From assembly GCF_015863205.1 (NCBI RefSeq), contig NZ_JACBXQ010000001.1, positions 1 to 64,000 on the forward strand: 64,000 nucleotides of DNA, written 5' to 3'. Under the pieces are notes generated by a model. That model had not been told where the DNA came from. It worked only from the letters and a program-made list of their open reading frames with translations, and ran no database searches. This DNA is from Facklamia lactis. Its GTDB lineage: Bacteria > Bacillota > Bacilli > Lactobacillales > Aerococcaceae. Positions within the stretch are counted from its first letter, which is position 1, and each line of letters begins with the position of its first letter. The translations under genes and the position numbers were made by a program. Positions 34,315 to 46,250 of this stretch are shown here, piece after piece.

Positions 34315-35244
34315 ATGTTTGATGGGATAGTGCCTGTTTGGAAAGAAAAAGGCATGACGAGTCATGATGTCGTGTTTAAAATGAGAAAAATTTTTAAAAT
34401 GAAAAAAATTGGTCATACTGGCACTCTCGATCCAGAAGTAGATGGAATATTAGTGGTGTGTTTAGGACAAGGGACCAAATTAGTAGACATCTTAATGAAT
34501 GGAAAAAAACAATATCAAGGTGAGATAGCTGTAGGGATTGCAACAACTACTGAAGATGCTCATGGTGAAGTTATAAAAGTAGTAGAAGTGCAGGAACCAA
34601 TTCCTTCAAGCGTGATTGATGATGTCATGAAAGACATGGAAGGTGAACTCGCGCAAGTGCCTCCGTATTACTCTGCTGTTAAGGTGAAGGGCAAGAGATT
34701 ATATGAATATGCGAGAGCTGGACAAGAAGTTGAAAGGCCAAAACGTCGGGTTCAGATCGAAAAGTTTAGAAGAACAAGTGATCCATTTTATGATCCAGAG
34801 CAAAAAATTCAGAAATGGAATTTCGAAGTAGAATGTGGTAAAGGAACCTATGTCAGAACTTTAGCAGTGGATTGCTGTGTTAAGTTAGGTTATCCAGGCC
34901 ATATGTCGCAACTAACCCGAACGGCTTCAGCGGGCTTTAATAATAAAGAAGCATTTACATTAAGGGAGTTGGAACAATTAGCTAAAGCATCAAACTTAAA
35001 TGAAGCAGTGATTCCACTTGAAAAAGCGATAGAAGGTCTACCTCGTATCAATTTGACCAAAGATCAGTTTCAAGAAATTAGACATGGTGCGGTTGTAGCG
35101 AACGATTATTTCAATCAAAAAATTAGTAAAGCAACAGCCTTATTTTTTGAAGATAAGTTAAGAGCCATTTATGATCGTCACCCCAGTAAAGATGATAAAC
35201 TTAAACCTTATAAAATGTTTCCAAGAGAAAAGGTGGAAAAATGA
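34315..35244 (+). CDS. truB: tRNA pseudouridine(55) synthase
   Basis: A 309-residue TruB. It makes pseudouridine 55 in the T-loop of tRNAs. The catalytic aspartate lies in HTGTLDPEVDGIL (near residue 39), and the PPYYSAVKVKGKRLYEYAR region (near 120-138) and the C-terminal PUA-like domain are present. The ATG follows GGGGGAAG. It overlaps ribF by four bases (ATGA), so the two are co-translated. It has its own promoter. Confidence 0.96.
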   Translation: MFDGIVPVWKEKGMTSHDVVFKMRKIFKMKKIGHTGTLDPEVDGILVVCLGQGTKLVDILMNGKKQYQGEIAVGIATTTEDAHGEVIKVVEVQEPIPSSVIDDVMKDMEGELAQVPPYYSAVKVKGKRLYEYARAGQEVERPKRRVQIEKFRRTSDPFYDPEQKIQKWNFEVECGKGTYVRTLAVDCCVKLGYPGHMSQLTRTASAGFNNKEAFTLRELEQLAKASNLNEAVIPLEKAIEGLPRINLTKDQFQEIRHGAVVANDYFNQKISKATALFFEDKLRAIYDRHPSKDDKLKPYKMFPREKVEK

Positions 35245-36191
35245 AGATAATCAATTTGAAGCATCCCTACTCGAAAGAAGAAATTATAAATAAAGAGCTT
35301 GTTTTAGCTTTAGGATTTTTTGATGGAGTCCATAGAGGGCACCAGGAAGTGATCAAAACAGCTGTTGAACTTGCTAATGAAAGGGGATTTTTTTCAGCGG
35401 TTTTAACCTTTAATCATACTCCGCGATTAGTATATGAGAAAATACATCCGCAAAGGTATACATATCTTTCTATTTACAAGCGTAAAATGGAGCTGTTAAA
35501 AAATTTAGGAATTGATTATGTTTATATTTCTGAATTTACTTATGCATTTGGACACCAAAGCCCACAAGAGTTTGTCGATAATTATATTGTCGGATTGGGC
35601 GCAAAAGTAGTAGTGGCAGGTTTTGATTATACCTATGGTCCAAAAGATATGGCTAATATGGACACCCTAGTCAATCATGCTAAAGATCGATTTGAGATTA
35701 TTAAAATTCCCAAACAAGTCGTCAATAATGACAAAATTGCTTCCACTTCTATTCGTCAATATTTGCATTTAGGGCAGTTGGAGAAAGCAAATAAAGAATT
35801 GGGTTATATATATCAAACGCATGGAATCGTTATTAATGGTCTGAAAAGGGGGAGTACTAAACTTGGTTATCCTACTGCCAATATTGCATCTGATTGGGAG
35901 CAGACGCTTCCAGGAATTGGTGTATATGTTGTAGAGTTTTGGGTGCAGGGGAATTGGTATTATGGCATGGCATCAATTGGTTATAATATAACTTTTGATG
36001 ATGTTGAAGACCTATCAGTAGAAGTTTATATTCTTGACTTCGATAAAATGATTTATGGGGAAAGTGTCAAAATAAAGTGGCACCATTATTTAAGGGGAGA
36101 AGAGAAGTTCCCCAGCATAGAAAAATTAATTAGTCAATTGGATCAAGATTTAATTGATACAAGAAACTATTTCAAAGAAAAAATAAATTAG
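35241..36191 (+). CDS. ribF: Bifunctional riboflavin kinase / FAD synthetase
   Basis: A 316-residue RibF. It turns riboflavin into FMN and then FAD. The N-terminal nucleotidyltransferase domain (1-180) carries ALGFFDGVHRGHQ, the class I HIGH-like motif, and SSIR-equivalent STSIRQYL near 170. The C-terminal kinase domain has GSTKLGYPTANI (near 206). It overlaps truB by four bases. A perfect CIRCE element begins just before its stop codon and doubles as its terminator. Confidence 0.96.
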   Translation: MKIINLKHPYSKEEIINKELVLALGFFDGVHRGHQEVIKTAVELANERGFFSAVLTFNHTPRLVYEKIHPQRYTYLSIYKRKMELLKNLGIDYVYISEFTYAFGHQSPQEFVDNYIVGLGAKVVVAGFDYTYGPKDMANMDTLVNHAKDRFEIIKIPKQVVNNDKIASTSIRQYLHLGQLEKANKELGYIYQTHGIVINGLKRGSTKLGYPTANIASDWEQTLPGIGVYVVEFWVQGNWYYGMASIGYNITFDDVEDLSVEVYILDFDKMIYGESVKIKWHHYLRGEEKFPSIEKLISQLDQDLIDTRNYFKEKIN

Positions 36192-36219
36192 CACTCGTTA
36201 TAAAAGAGTGCTAATTTTT
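36188..36219 (+). promoter_or_regulatory. Perfect CIRCE element that also forms the ribF terminator
   Basis: TTAGCACTC (36188-36196), nine bases, GAGTGCTAA (36206-36214) is an exact match to the CIRCE consensus bound by HrcA. In RNA it is a 9-base-pair stem followed by TTTTT (36215-36219), overlapping the ribF stop codon TAG at 36189-36191. It lies 29 bases upstream of the hrcA -35 box. Confidence 0.85.
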
Positions 36220-36242
36220 CTGTTCATTTTTAGCGATCTTTC

Positions 36243-36271
36243 TTGACAATCGACCGTTACCGTTGTATGAT
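36243..36271 (+). promoter_or_regulatory. hrcA operon promoter
   Basis: A perfect TTGACA (36243-36248), 17 bases and TATGAT (36266-36271). The second CIRCE starts 9 bases downstream, covering the transcription start. Confidence 0.85.
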
Positions 36272-36279
36272 ATAGACAG

Positions 36280-36306
36280 TTAGCACTCGTGGTTAATAAG
36301 TGCTAA
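36280..36306 (+). promoter_or_regulatory. CIRCE operator at the hrcA promoter
   Basis: TTAGCACTC (36280-36288), nine bases, AAGTGCTAA (36298-36306), one mismatch to the consensus. It is the expected HrcA binding site for the hrcA-grpE-dnaK-dnaJ operon. Confidence 0.9.
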
Positions 36307-36326
36307 CGTTATGAGGTGAAAGATAA

Positions 36327-37340
36327 ATGCTAACACCAAGACAACAAGAGATACTGGAGCTAATTGTACAATTATATGCTGATCTTGAAGTGCCGATAGG
36401 TTCAAAGACTTTATTAAAAGAAAGTTACTTAAAAGTAAGTCCCGCTACTATTCGAAATGATATGGTAGTATTGGAACAAAATGGCTTTTTAGTAAAGGCG
36501 CATACTTCAAGTGGGCGTATCCCTTCTAATGAAGGCTATCAATATTATGTTGATCGTTTATTGGATACAGATAAATGGAAAAACATATATGATAGTGATC
36601 GTAAAGCAGTCAGTGAATTGTTTCGTAATCGACCTGCTGATAGTTTCATGATGGCAAAGATTGTGGCTGATTTGTTTGTTTCTCTTACTGGGTTTCCATG
36701 CTTAGTGTTTGGACAAAGTAAGGAAGAACACAAAATTGCAGATTTTAAGCTTATTCGACTTGAAGGAAATAGCATTATGTCTATTTTAGTGACAGATCTT
36801 AGCCATGTCGAAAGCCAACTTTACCGAAGCCATTTTAGTTTATCAGATGGAGAATTGAGTAAAGTGAGTGAAATTATTAATGTAGAACTCAGAGGAGTTC
36901 CTCTTGAGGATGCCTATCATCGATTGAAGCTCACGATTCCGTTATTGCTTCAAAGACAGGTCTCGCAACTAATAGACTTTTCACCATTAATCGAAAAAGC
37001 TATTCAACAATTGAAAGGACATCGCTATTCTATTAGTGGTAAGAATAACTTGTTTGATGTAATGGATAGACAGATAACTCCAAGAGATTTTAAGAATTTG
37101 TTCAATCTTCTCGATGGTTCTAAAGAATTATTTGATACGTTTGAGCAACGTTCGGAAGGGATTGAGGTGTTATTTGGGCAAGATTTTGCACCGAAAGGCA
37201 TGCAAAATTTAGCTCTTGTCATGGGGACTTTTACTTTGGATGTACAAAAAATGACGATAAGTATCTTAGGTTCATCAACCATGAAGTTTTCTCGTATGAT
37301 TACGTTAATGGATCAGATGATTAAAGAATTTACCAATTAA
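36327..37340 (+). CDS. hrcA: Heat-inducible transcription repressor HrcA
   Basis: A 337-residue repressor, typical length. The N-terminal winged helix (LTPRQQEILELIVQLYADLE split over 2-21, then SPATIRNDMVVLEQNGFL near 38-55) binds CIRCE. The GAF-like and dimerisation domains follow. It represses the operon it opens and depends on GroEL for folding in other species. The ATG follows GAGGTGA. Two CIRCE elements lie within 140 bases upstream. Confidence 0.97.
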   Translation: MLTPRQQEILELIVQLYADLEVPIGSKTLLKESYLKVSPATIRNDMVVLEQNGFLVKAHTSSGRIPSNEGYQYYVDRLLDTDKWKNIYDSDRKAVSELFRNRPADSFMMAKIVADLFVSLTGFPCLVFGQSKEEHKIADFKLIRLEGNSIMSILVTDLSHVESQLYRSHFSLSDGELSKVSEIINVELRGVPLEDAYHRLKLTIPLLLQRQVSQLIDFSPLIEKAIQQLKGHRYSISGKNNLFDVMDRQITPRDFKNLFNLLDGSKELFDTFEQRSEGIEVLFGQDFAPKGMQNLALVMGTFTLDVQKMTISILGSSTMKFSRMITLMDQMIKEFTN

Positions 37341-37354
37341 AAGGGGGGCTTCAA

Positions 37355-37978
37355 GTGACTGAAGAAAAAAAAGAGATGGACAATCAAGCAAATGAAAAAA
37401 TAGATGCACAAGAAAAAAATTCAGATCTTAACCAGAAAAATGTAGAAGAGATTGAAAAAGAAACGATGGATAATGCAGAAGAATTGTCTCCTCAGGAAGA
37501 TCATTCTGACTCCATTCAAGAAGAGTCATCAAAGGTAGATGAATTAATGCATCAGATGGAAGAATTAGAAGATCGCAACCTTAGATTACAAGCAGAAATC
37601 GCAAATATCCAGCGTTCAAATTTACGAGAACGTCAAGAATCAGCCAAGTATCGTTCGCAGTTTTTAGCTAAAAGGCTAGTAGATGCGATGGATAATTTAG
37701 AAAGAGCCTTACAACAAGAAGTTAAAAGCGAAGAAGCTCAAGCCATTCATAAAGGAGTGGAAATGGTTTATGAGCAAATATTATCTGCTTTTAAAGAAGA
37801 AAATATTGAAATGATTAATCCGATCAATCAACCATTTGATCCTAATTTTCACCAGGCGGTTACCACTCAGCCGGCTGAAGATGGACAAGATACAGACATT
37901 GTAATTAACGTGTTGCAAAAGGGTTATGTTTTAAATGATCGTATTATCCGTCCTGCGATGGTGATTGTTTCTGCGTAG
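37355..37978 (+). CDS. grpE: Nucleotide exchange factor GrpE
   Basis: A 207-residue GrpE. The first 65 residues are acidic and low complexity, followed by the long dimerisation helix (HQMEELEDRNLRLQAEIANI near 67-86) and the C-terminal beta domain with the signature VNVLQKGYVLNDRIIRPAMV (near 183-203). It releases ADP from DnaK. The start is GTG, after AAGGGGGG. It lies 14 bases after hrcA. Confidence 0.96.
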   Translation: MTEEKKEMDNQANEKIDAQEKNSDLNQKNVEEIEKETMDNAEELSPQEDHSDSIQEESSKVDELMHQMEELEDRNLRLQAEIANIQRSNLRERQESAKYRSQFLAKRLVDAMDNLERALQQEVKSEEAQAIHKGVEMVYEQILSAFKEENIEMINPINQPFDPNFHQAVTTQPAEDGQDTDIVINVLQKGYVLNDRIIRPAMVIVSA

Positions 37979-38016
37979 TACAGTAATGAATAGATGTTAA
38001 AGTAAAATTGAAATAA

Positions 38017-39876
<1,860 letters not shown>

Positions 39877-39901
39877 AATTTTTCGAACAAGAAAAGAAAA
39901 G

Positions 39902-39942
39902 CGATTGAGTCATGTTGAGTCATGCATGATTCAATCGTTTCC
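39902..39942 (+). terminator. Hairpin between dnaK and dnaJ
   Basis: CGATTGAGTCATG and CATGATTCAATCG (39902-39914, 39925-39937) pair over 13 bases with one G-T pair. The tract after it is TTTCCCTTTC, so it is a partial terminator or a processing site reducing dnaJ expression. Confidence 0.6.
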
Positions 39943-39977
39943 CTTTCTGTCAGCCAACAATGTAAAGGAGGGAACAA

Positions 39978-41123
39978 ATGGCTAATAAAAGAGATTATTA
40001 TGAAGTCCTAGGTGTTTCAAGAGATGCATCTGATGCTGAAATCAAAAAAGCATATCGTAAACTTTCAAAAAAATATCACCCTGATATCAATCAAGAGCCT
40101 GAGGCTGCTGAAAAGTTTAAAGAAGTAGCAGAAGCTTACGAAGTATTAAGTGATAGTCAAAAACGTGCAGCTTATGATCAATATGGCCATGCTTCGACTG
40201 ATCCTAATTTTGGTCAAGGATTTGGTGGGGGATTCGGTGGATTCTCAGGTGGAGCTGGTTTTGGTTTTGATGATATTTTTGATACATTCTTTGGCGGAGC
40301 GTCTGGCCAAAGTCGTCGTCCCAATGCTCCTCGTAAAGGAAATGATTTACAATATCGTTTAAATTTGACCTTTGAAGAAGCAATTTTTGGAAAAGAAACC
40401 ACGATTAAATATAATCGAAATGAAGAATGTCGTACTTGTCATGGTAGTGGTGCAAAAGAAGGTACGGAACCGGTGACTTGTCATAAGTGTCACGGTACAG
40501 GTGTTATCCAAGTTGAACGTAATTCACCATTCGGTCGAGTTATGACTCAGGCTACTTGTGATGTATGTGGGGGAACCGGTAAAGAAATTAAGGAAAAATG
40601 TACTACCTGCCATGGTTCAGGTATTGAAACGGTAAGCCATACAGTTAAAGTGACTGTACCAGCTGGAGTGGAAGAAGGAAATCAAATTCGACTTGCCGGA
40701 CAAGGTGAATCAGGTGCTAATGGGGGACCATATGGAGATTTATATGTTGTCTTCATAGTAGAGTCAAGCAAGGAATTTAAACGTGAAGGTTCAGAAATAT
40801 ATTATAATTTACCGATTACTTTTAGTCAGGCGGCACTTGGAGATGAAATTCAAGTACCAACTGTTCATGGTAAAGTGAAATTAAAGATCCCTGCTGGTAC
40901 TCAAACGGGAACTACTTTCCGATTGAAAGGAAAGGGTGCGCCTAATGTGAGAACAGGACATATTGGGGACCAACAAGTGACGGTAAAGGTTGTGACACCT
41001 TCGAAACTAAATGATAAACAACGTGAATTATTTAAAGAATTAGCTCAAGAGATGGGTTCTAATGTGAAAGAACAAGAAGGCGGTTTTTTTGATAAAATGC
41101 GTGATATTTTTAATCATGATTAA
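39978..41123 (+). CDS. dnaJ: Chaperone protein DnaJ (Hsp40)
   Basis: A 381-residue class I DnaJ. The J domain contains KKYHPDINQ with the HPD motif (near residue 33), which stimulates DnaK ATPase. A glycine/phenylalanine-rich linker follows (about 75-105). Four CXXCXGXG zinc repeats are all intact: [24 protein letters not shown] and CTTCHGSG (about 150-220). The C-terminal substrate-binding domains complete it. The ATG follows AAAGGAGGG. Confidence 0.98.
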   Translation: MANKRDYYEVLGVSRDASDAEIKKAYRKLSKKYHPDINQEPEAAEKFKEVAEAYEVLSDSQKRAAYDQYGHASTDPNFGQGFGGGFGGFSGGAGFGFDDIFDTFFGGASGQSRRPNAPRKGNDLQYRLNLTFEEAIFGKETTIKYNRNEECRTCHGSGAKEGTEPVTCHKCHGTGVIQVERNSPFGRVMTQATCDVCGGTGKEIKEKCTTCHGSGIETVSHTVKVTVPAGVEEGNQIRLAGQGESGANGGPYGDLYVVFIVESSKEFKREGSEIYYNLPITFSQAALGDEIQVPTVHGKVKLKIPAGTQTGTTFRLKGKGAPNVRTGHIGDQQVTVKVVTPSKLNDKQRELFKELAQEMGSNVKEQEGGFFDKMRDIFNHD

Positions 41124-41127
41124 AAAA

Positions 41128-41154
41128 AAGCAGGATGTTGGATCCTGCTTTTTT
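41128..41154 (+). terminator. Terminator of dnaJ / the hrcA operon
   Basis: AAGCAGGAT and ATCCTGCTT (41128-41136, 41142-41150) are followed by six T in total. Confidence 0.9.
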
Positions 41155-41303
41155 ATTTTGGATCAGTTTATAGTTGGATAAACAAATACCGGATCGTGTA
41201 GGTCTTAAAATTTAACTTGGAAAGAAAACTATCTAAATGAGGCTATTTTTGATATGATATAGTGTAGCTATCTTTAAGATGCTTGAAAAGGAAGTGAAGT
41301 CAA

Positions 41304-43127
41304 GTGGATATAAATAGAATGAAAGAACGTCAAGAAAGAATCCGAAATTTTTCGATTATTGCGCATATTGATCATGGGAAATCAACTTTAGCAGATCGGA
41401 TTTTACAACAAACACATACTGTTGCAGATCGAGATATGCAAGCTCAATTACTCGACTCAATGGACTTAGAGCGAGAACGTGGGATCACAATTAAGTTAAA
41501 TGCTGTGGAGTTAACCTATAAAGCCTCAGATGGGCAAGAATACATTTTTCATCTTATCGATACGCCAGGGCATGTCGATTTTGCTTATGAAGTATCACGG
41601 TCTCTTGCAGCGTGTGAAGGAGCTATCTTGGTTGTAGATGCAGCTCAAGGTATTGAAGCTCAAACATTGGCTAATGTTTATTTAGCGGTGGATAATGAGT
41701 TAGAAATATTGCCCGTTATTAATAAAATTGATTTACCATCAGCCAATCCAGAAAAAGTACAATTGGAAATTGAAGAAATTATTGGCATTGATGCCTCGGA
41801 GGCTGTTTATGCTTCAGCTAAGGCAGGTATTGGAATTGAAGAAATTTTAGAGCAAATTGTTGAAAAGGTTCCTGCACCAACAGGAGATATAGAAGAACCA
41901 TTACAAGCTTTAATATTCGATTCTGCCTATGATGCATATCGGGGTGTTGTTTTAAATATTCGGGTAATGAATGGAATCGTTAAACCGGGTGATAAAATAC
42001 GACTGATGAGTAATCATAAGGAATTCGAAGTGATTGAAGTGGGAGTTTTTTCTCCATCAGCTTTGAAAAGAGATTATCTGATGGTTGGAGATGTTGGTTA
42101 TATCACAGCAGGTATTAAGACAATCCAAGATACGCGTGTGGGGGATACTATTACGTTAGCTAATCGGCCAGCACCAGAGCCTTTGCAAGGATACCGTAAG
42201 CTTAATCCAATGGTTTTTGCTGGTCTTTATCCAGTAGATTCTTCAGACTATAATGATTTAAGAGAGGCTTTGGAAAAACTTCAGTTAAATGATGCGTCTC
42301 TCCAATTTGAAGCAGAGACTTCTCAAGCTTTAGGATTTGGATTCCGAACAGGCTTTTTAGGTCTGCTTCATATGGATGTTATTCAAGAACGACTAGAACG
42401 TGAATTTGATATCGATTTAATTACTACTGCTCCTTCTGTTATTTATAAGGTGATTAAAACTGATGGGGAAGAAGTGGTTGTAGATAATCCATCAGAAATG
42501 CCGGATCCGACCGAAATCGATAAAATATATGAACCATATGTTAAAGCTTCGATTATGGTACCCAGTGAGTATGTTGGAGCTGTAATGGAACTTGGACAGA
42601 GAAAACGTGGACAATTTATTACAATGGATTACTTAGATGAGTTCCGAGTTAATGTTATCTATGAACTTCCGATGGCTGAAATTGTGTATGATTTTTTCGA
42701 TCGACTTAAGTCTAGTACAAAAGGATATGCTTCCTTTGATTATGAACTAATTGGTTATCGTGAGTCGAATCTTGTTAAGATGGAAATTTTATTGAATAAT
42801 GATGTGATTGATGCCTTCTCGATTATTGTACACAAAGATTTTGCCTATGGTCGTGGACGTGCATTAGTAGAAAAGTTAAAAGAAATTATTCCTCGTCAAA
42901 TGTTTGAAGTTCCTGTCCAGGCAGCAATTGGGCATAAAATAATCGCTAGAACAACGATTAAAGCTTACCGTAAAGATGTTACTGCAAAACTATATGGTGG
43001 GGATGTTTCCCGTCGTAAGAAGTTACTAGAGAAACAAAAAGAAGGAAAAAAACGAATGAAAGCAGTGGGGAATGTTGAAATTCCTCAAGAGGCCTTTATG
43101 GCTGTCTTACAAATGGATGAAGAATAA
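41304..43127 (+). CDS. lepA: Elongation factor 4 (LepA)
   Basis: A 607-residue translational GTPase, full length. G1 is AHIDHGKST (near residue 20), the switch II motif is DTPGHVDF, and [10 protein letters not shown] follows. The family-specific C-terminal domain ends with the [22 protein letters not shown] stretch (split in two blocks here, [10 protein letters not shown] and [11 protein letters not shown]). It back-translocates or otherwise remodels ribosomes under stress. The start is GTG, as the N-terminus [21 protein letters not shown] (in two parts) aligns with the usual LepA start. A strong terminator follows. Confidence 0.97.
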   Translation: MDINRMKERQERIRNFSIIAHIDHGKSTLADRILQQTHTVADRDMQAQLLDSMDLERERGITIKLNAVELTYKASDGQEYIFHLIDTPGHVDFAYEVSRSLAACEGAILVVDAAQGIEAQTLANVYLAVDNELEILPVINKIDLPSANPEKVQLEIEEIIGIDASEAVYASAKAGIGIEEILEQIVEKVPAPTGDIEEPLQALIFDSAYDAYRGVVLNIRVMNGIVKPGDKIRLMSNHKEFEVIEVGVFSPSALKRDYLMVGDVGYITAGIKTIQDTRVGDTITLANRPAPEPLQGYRKLNPMVFAGLYPVDSSDYNDLREALEKLQLNDASLQFEAETSQALGFGFRTGFLGLLHMDVIQERLEREFDIDLITTAPSVIYKVIKTDGEEVVVDNPSEMPDPTEIDKIYEPYVKASIMVPSEYVGAVMELGQRKRGQFITMDYLDEFRVNVIYELPMAEIVYDFFDRLKSSTKGYASFDYELIGYRESNLVKMEILLNNDVIDAFSIIVHKDFAYGRGRALVEKLKEIIPRQMFEVPVQAAIGHKIIARTTIKAYRKDVTAKLYGGDVSRRKKLLEKQKEGKKRMKAVGNVEIPQEAFMAVLQMDEE

Positions 43128-43130
43128 AGA

Positions 43131-43172
43131 AAAGTCAGAAAATACGATAGACGTATTTTCTGACTTTTTTGT
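43131..43172 (+). terminator. Terminator of lepA
   Basis: Perfect 16-base arms (AAAGTCAGAAAATACG at 43131-43146 and its complement at 43152-43167) are followed by TTT and more T-rich sequence. Confidence 0.92.
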
Positions 43173-43226
43173 TTTGATGGGTACGAATTAAAGTGCTAAA
43201 TGATGGAGAAAAGTATTTTTCTGGTT

Positions 43227-43239
43227 AAACCCGAACGAA
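43227..43239 (+). promoter_or_regulatory. PurBox upstream of the purine operon
   Basis: AAACCCGAACGAA contains the core CCGAAC of the PurBox bound by PurR. Its centre is about 71 bases before the predicted transcription start, close to the roughly -76 position from which PurR activates purine genes in Lactococcus. No clear inverted second box of the Bacillus type was seen. Confidence 0.6.
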
Positions 43240-43268
43240 AAGATGGCACATTCATGAAATGTTTGATT

Positions 43269-43297
43269 TTGTATTTTTAAATACTTGTATTTATGCT
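43269..43297 (+). promoter_or_regulatory. Promoter of the pur operon
   Basis: TTGTAT (43269-43274), 17 bases and TATGCT (43292-43297). The weak -10 fits a promoter that needs an activator. An inverted repeat GTATTT-TT-AAATAC (43271-43284) lies in the spacer. Confidence 0.6.
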
Positions 43298-43322
43298 ACT
43301 ATTCTTTTGAGGAGGCGATGAT

Positions 43323-43808
43323 ATGATATCAGTTGGAGTTATTATGGGGTCAAAATCAGATTGGCCTACGATGAAACTTGCAACGAAAGTTTTAACTGAT
43401 TTTGGTATTGAGTATGAAAGAAAAGTGGTGTCGGCCCACCGTATGCCAGATGAGATGTTTGCTTACGCAAAAGAAGCGAAAGATAAAGGAATTAAAGTGA
43501 TTATTGCTGGAGCAGGCGGAGCAGCTCATTTGCCGGGAATGGTTGCTAGTCAAACGACATTACCAGTTATTGGAGTTCCCATTAAATCAAGTACTCTCAA
43601 TGGATTAGATTCTTTATTATCGATTGTACAAATGCCAGGAGGAATTCCTGTTGCAACTACAGCGATTGGAGATGCTGGAGCAAAAAATGCAGGCTTGTTA
43701 GCTGTTAGAATTTTAAGCATCGAAGATAAAGAACTTTCTAAAAAACTAAAAGAATATCATAATGAAATGCGTCGTCAATCGATAGAAAGTGAGCGAGAAC
43801 TTGACTAA
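43323..43808 (+). CDS. purE: 5-(carboxyamino)imidazole ribonucleotide mutase
   Basis: A 161-residue class I PurE. It isomerises N5-CAIR, made by PurK, to CAIR. The active-site GSKSDWPTM (residues 9-17) and SAHRMPDEM (near 41) are intact, as is [11 protein letters not shown] (near 71). The ATG follows GAGGAGGCGAT. It opens the twelve-gene purine operon and overlaps purK. Confidence 0.98.
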   Translation: MISVGVIMGSKSDWPTMKLATKVLTDFGIEYERKVVSAHRMPDEMFAYAKEAKDKGIKVIIAGAGGAAHLPGMVASQTTLPVIGVPIKSSTLNGLDSLLSIVQMPGGIPVATTAIGDAGAKNAGLLAVRILSIEDKELSKKLKEYHNEMRRQSIESERELD

Positions 43809-44928
43809 ATATATAAAACCAGGCTCAACAATTGGCATTATAGGTGGAGGACAATTGGGGAAAATGCTTGCTCAATCGGCAAAACAAATGGGCTATGTAG
43901 TAGGCATATTTGATCCAACTGAACATTGTTCAGCAGCACAAGTAGCTGATTTTCATTATCAAGCAGCCTATGATGATCGAGAACAGCTAATGAAATTTGC
44001 TGAAGAAGTAGATGTTATGACTTTTGAATTTGAGAATATATCGGTCGAAAGTTTAAAAAGTATTGTCCAATCAGGTGTTTATTTACCTCAAGGGACGGAA
44101 ATACTCAATATTATTCAGGATCGAATGAGTGAGAAGGGATTTATTGACCATTCTGAAGTCCCTTTAGCAAAATACTATCGGGTTGATAATGAAGAAGACT
44201 TATTAGAGGCCCTTTCAGCTAATGGATATCCAGCTGTTTTGAAGACAAGACGTTTCGGATATGATGGTAAAGGCCAGATAATGATTAAAGATGATAATGA
44301 TCTTTTAGAAGCTAAAAAGCTTGTTCAGACTGCACCCTGCGTCTTGGAAGATTATATAACTTTTGATCGAGAAGTATCTATAATGGTCGTTCGTGATTTG
44401 AATGGAACGATTAAAGTTTTTCCATTGTCTGAGAATATCCATGTTAACCATATTTTACATCAGTCGATTGTTCCTGCAAGAGTAGAAAAAAATATAGAAA
44501 AAGAAGCTGTATCGATTGCTCAGAAGATTGCTAAAGAGATCGGATTAGTGGGTGTTTTGGGGATTGAATTCTTTGTGAGTGGCAATGAGTTATTAGTTAA
44601 TGAGCTGGCTCCTCGCCCACATAATTCTGGTCATTATTCCATTGAAGCATGTGAATTTTCACAATTTGATATGCATATTCAAGCAATTTGTGGAACGGCT
44701 TTACCAGACAATCATTTGTTTTCTTCAGTCATTATGACGAATATTTTGGGACAACATTTGGAAGCAGTCGTGGAAGAATGGCCTAAACATGCTGATTGGC
44801 ATCTGCATTTATATGGAAAAGGCGAAGCTAAGGTTAATCGAAAGATGGGGCATATTACCCAACTCACCCAAGATGTTGAAAGCACCTTAGAAAATAATAA
44901 GAATTTGAAGATATGGGAGAGAGAATAA
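43801..44928 (+). CDS. purK: 5-(carboxyamino)imidazole ribonucleotide synthase
   Basis: A 375-residue ATP-grasp enzyme (379 if the GTG at 43789 is used). It makes N5-CAIR from AIR, bicarbonate and [16 protein letters not shown] (near residue 14) binds nucleotide, and the ATP-grasp core has [12 protein letters not shown] and [12 protein letters not shown]. The start is uncertain: TTG at 43801 has a weak AGTGA upstream, GTG at 43789 has nothing better; both overlap the purE end. It is coupled to purE and followed by purB. Confidence 0.95.
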   Translation: MTKYIKPGSTIGIIGGGQLGKMLAQSAKQMGYVVGIFDPTEHCSAAQVADFHYQAAYDDREQLMKFAEEVDVMTFEFENISVESLKSIVQSGVYLPQGTEILNIIQDRMSEKGFIDHSEVPLAKYYRVDNEEDLLEALSANGYPAVLKTRRFGYDGKGQIMIKDDNDLLEAKKLVQTAPCVLEDYITFDREVSIMVVRDLNGTIKVFPLSENIHVNHILHQSIVPARVEKNIEKEAVSIAQKIAKEIGLVGVLGIEFFVSGNELLVNELAPRPHNSGHYSIEACEFSQFDMHIQAICGTALPDNHLFSSVIMTNILGQHLEAVVEEWPKHADWHLHLYGKGEAKVNRKMGHITQLTQDVESTLENNKNLKIWERE

Positions 44929-44930
44929 AT

Positions 44931-46250
44931 ATGATTGATCGCTACGCTCGACCAGAAATGAAACAAATTTGGAGTGATCAGAATAAGTATCAAGCATGGT
45001 TAGAAGTAGAAATACTAGCTTCAGAAGCTTGGTCTGAATTGGGTGAAGTCCCTTCTAAGGATGCCCAAGCAATTCGAAAAAATGCTGCTTTTGATATTGA
45101 ACGAATTTTAGAAATTGAGAAAGATACTAGACATGATGTAGTAGCCTTTACAAGAGCAGTTTCAGAATCTTTGGGAGAAGAGAAGAAATGGATCCATTAT
45201 GGCTTAACTTCAACGGATATAGTGGATACGGCTTATGGTTATCTTTTAAAACAAGCTAATAATATTATAAGAAAGGATTTAGAGAATCTGACAGATATTA
45301 TTAGAGAAAAAGCATTAGAACATAAAGATACGGTGATGATGGGGCGTACTCACGGAGTACATGCTGAACCTACTACGTTTGGACTTAAACTTGCTACTTG
45401 GTATTCAGAGATGAAAAGGAACATTGAACGTTTTGAACATGCAGCGAAAGGGGTTGAATCTGGAAAAATTTCGGGAGCTGTTGGGACTTTTGCAAATACC
45501 CCTCCAGCCGTTGAAGCTTACGTTTGTGAGCAATTGGGTATTCGAGCACAAGAAATATCGACCCAAGTTTTACCAAGAGATTTGCATGCAGAATATTTAG
45601 CCTGTATCTCGTTAATTGCAACTAGTATTGAGCGATTTGCTACAGAAATTAGAGGATTACAGAAATCGGAACAAAGGGAAGTAGAAGAGTTTTTTGCTAA
45701 AGGACAAAAAGGCTCTTCTGCGATGCCGCACAAACGTAATCCAATTGGTTCTGAGAATATGACAGGGATAGCTCGAGTGATAAGAGGTTATATGGTAACG
45801 GCTTATGAGAATGTTGCACTTTGGCATGAACGAGACATTTCACATTCTTCTGCAGAAAGGATTATCATACCTGATGCAACAACTTTATTAAATTATATGC
45901 TTAATCGTTTTAGTCGAATTGTTAACGAGTTAACTGTTTTTCCAACCAATATGCAAGAAAATATGAATCGAACTTTTGGTCTGATCTATTCTCAACGCGT
46001 TCTTTTAAAATTGATTGATAAAGGAATGTCGAGAGAACAAGCGTATGACTTAGTTCAACCCAAAACTGCTCAAGCATGGGATGAACAAAGATCTTTTAGA
46101 GAGCTACTCGAACAAGATTCTCAAATTATGAGAAATTTGACGGTTGAAGATCTAGAAGATGCATTTGATTATACGTATCATTTAAAAGAAGTAGATTCTA
46201 TATTTGAGCGTGTAGGAATTAAACCTCAGGAGAATGTTAATGGCAGATAA
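44931..46250 (+). CDS. purB: Adenylosuccinate lyase
   Basis: A 439-residue fumarase-superfamily lyase. It acts twice in purine synthesis, splitting SAICAR to AICAR and adenylosuccinate to AMP. The signature [16 protein letters not shown] lies near residue 263, and [15 protein letters not shown] near 86. The ATG follows GGGAGAGAG. It overlaps purC by 11 bases. Confidence 0.97.
   Translation: MIDRYARPEMKQIWSDQNKYQAWLEVEILASEAWSELGEVPSKDAQAIRKNAAFDIERILEIEKDTRHDVVAFTRAVSESLGEEKKWIHYGLTSTDIVDTAYGYLLKQANNIIRKDLENLTDIIREKALEHKDTVMMGRTHGVHAEPTTFGLKLATWYSEMKRNIERFEHAAKGVESGKISGAVGTFANTPPAVEAYVCEQLGIRAQEISTQVLPRDLHAEYLACISLIATSIERFATEIRGLQKSEQREVEEFFAKGQKGSSAMPHKRNPIGSENMTGIARVIRGYMVTAYENVALWHERDISHSSAERIIIPDATTLLNYMLNRFSRIVNELTVFPTNMQENMNRTFGLIYSQRVLLKLIDKGMSREQAYDLVQPKTAQAWDEQRSFRELLEQDSQIMRNLTVEDLEDAFDYTYHLKEVDSIFERVGIKPQENVNGR

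Noticed and set aside
41155-41303. lepA promoter around TATGATATAG at 41253-41263
   Set aside because: Neither possible -10 has an acceptable -35 at 16-18 bases, so no promoter is listed.
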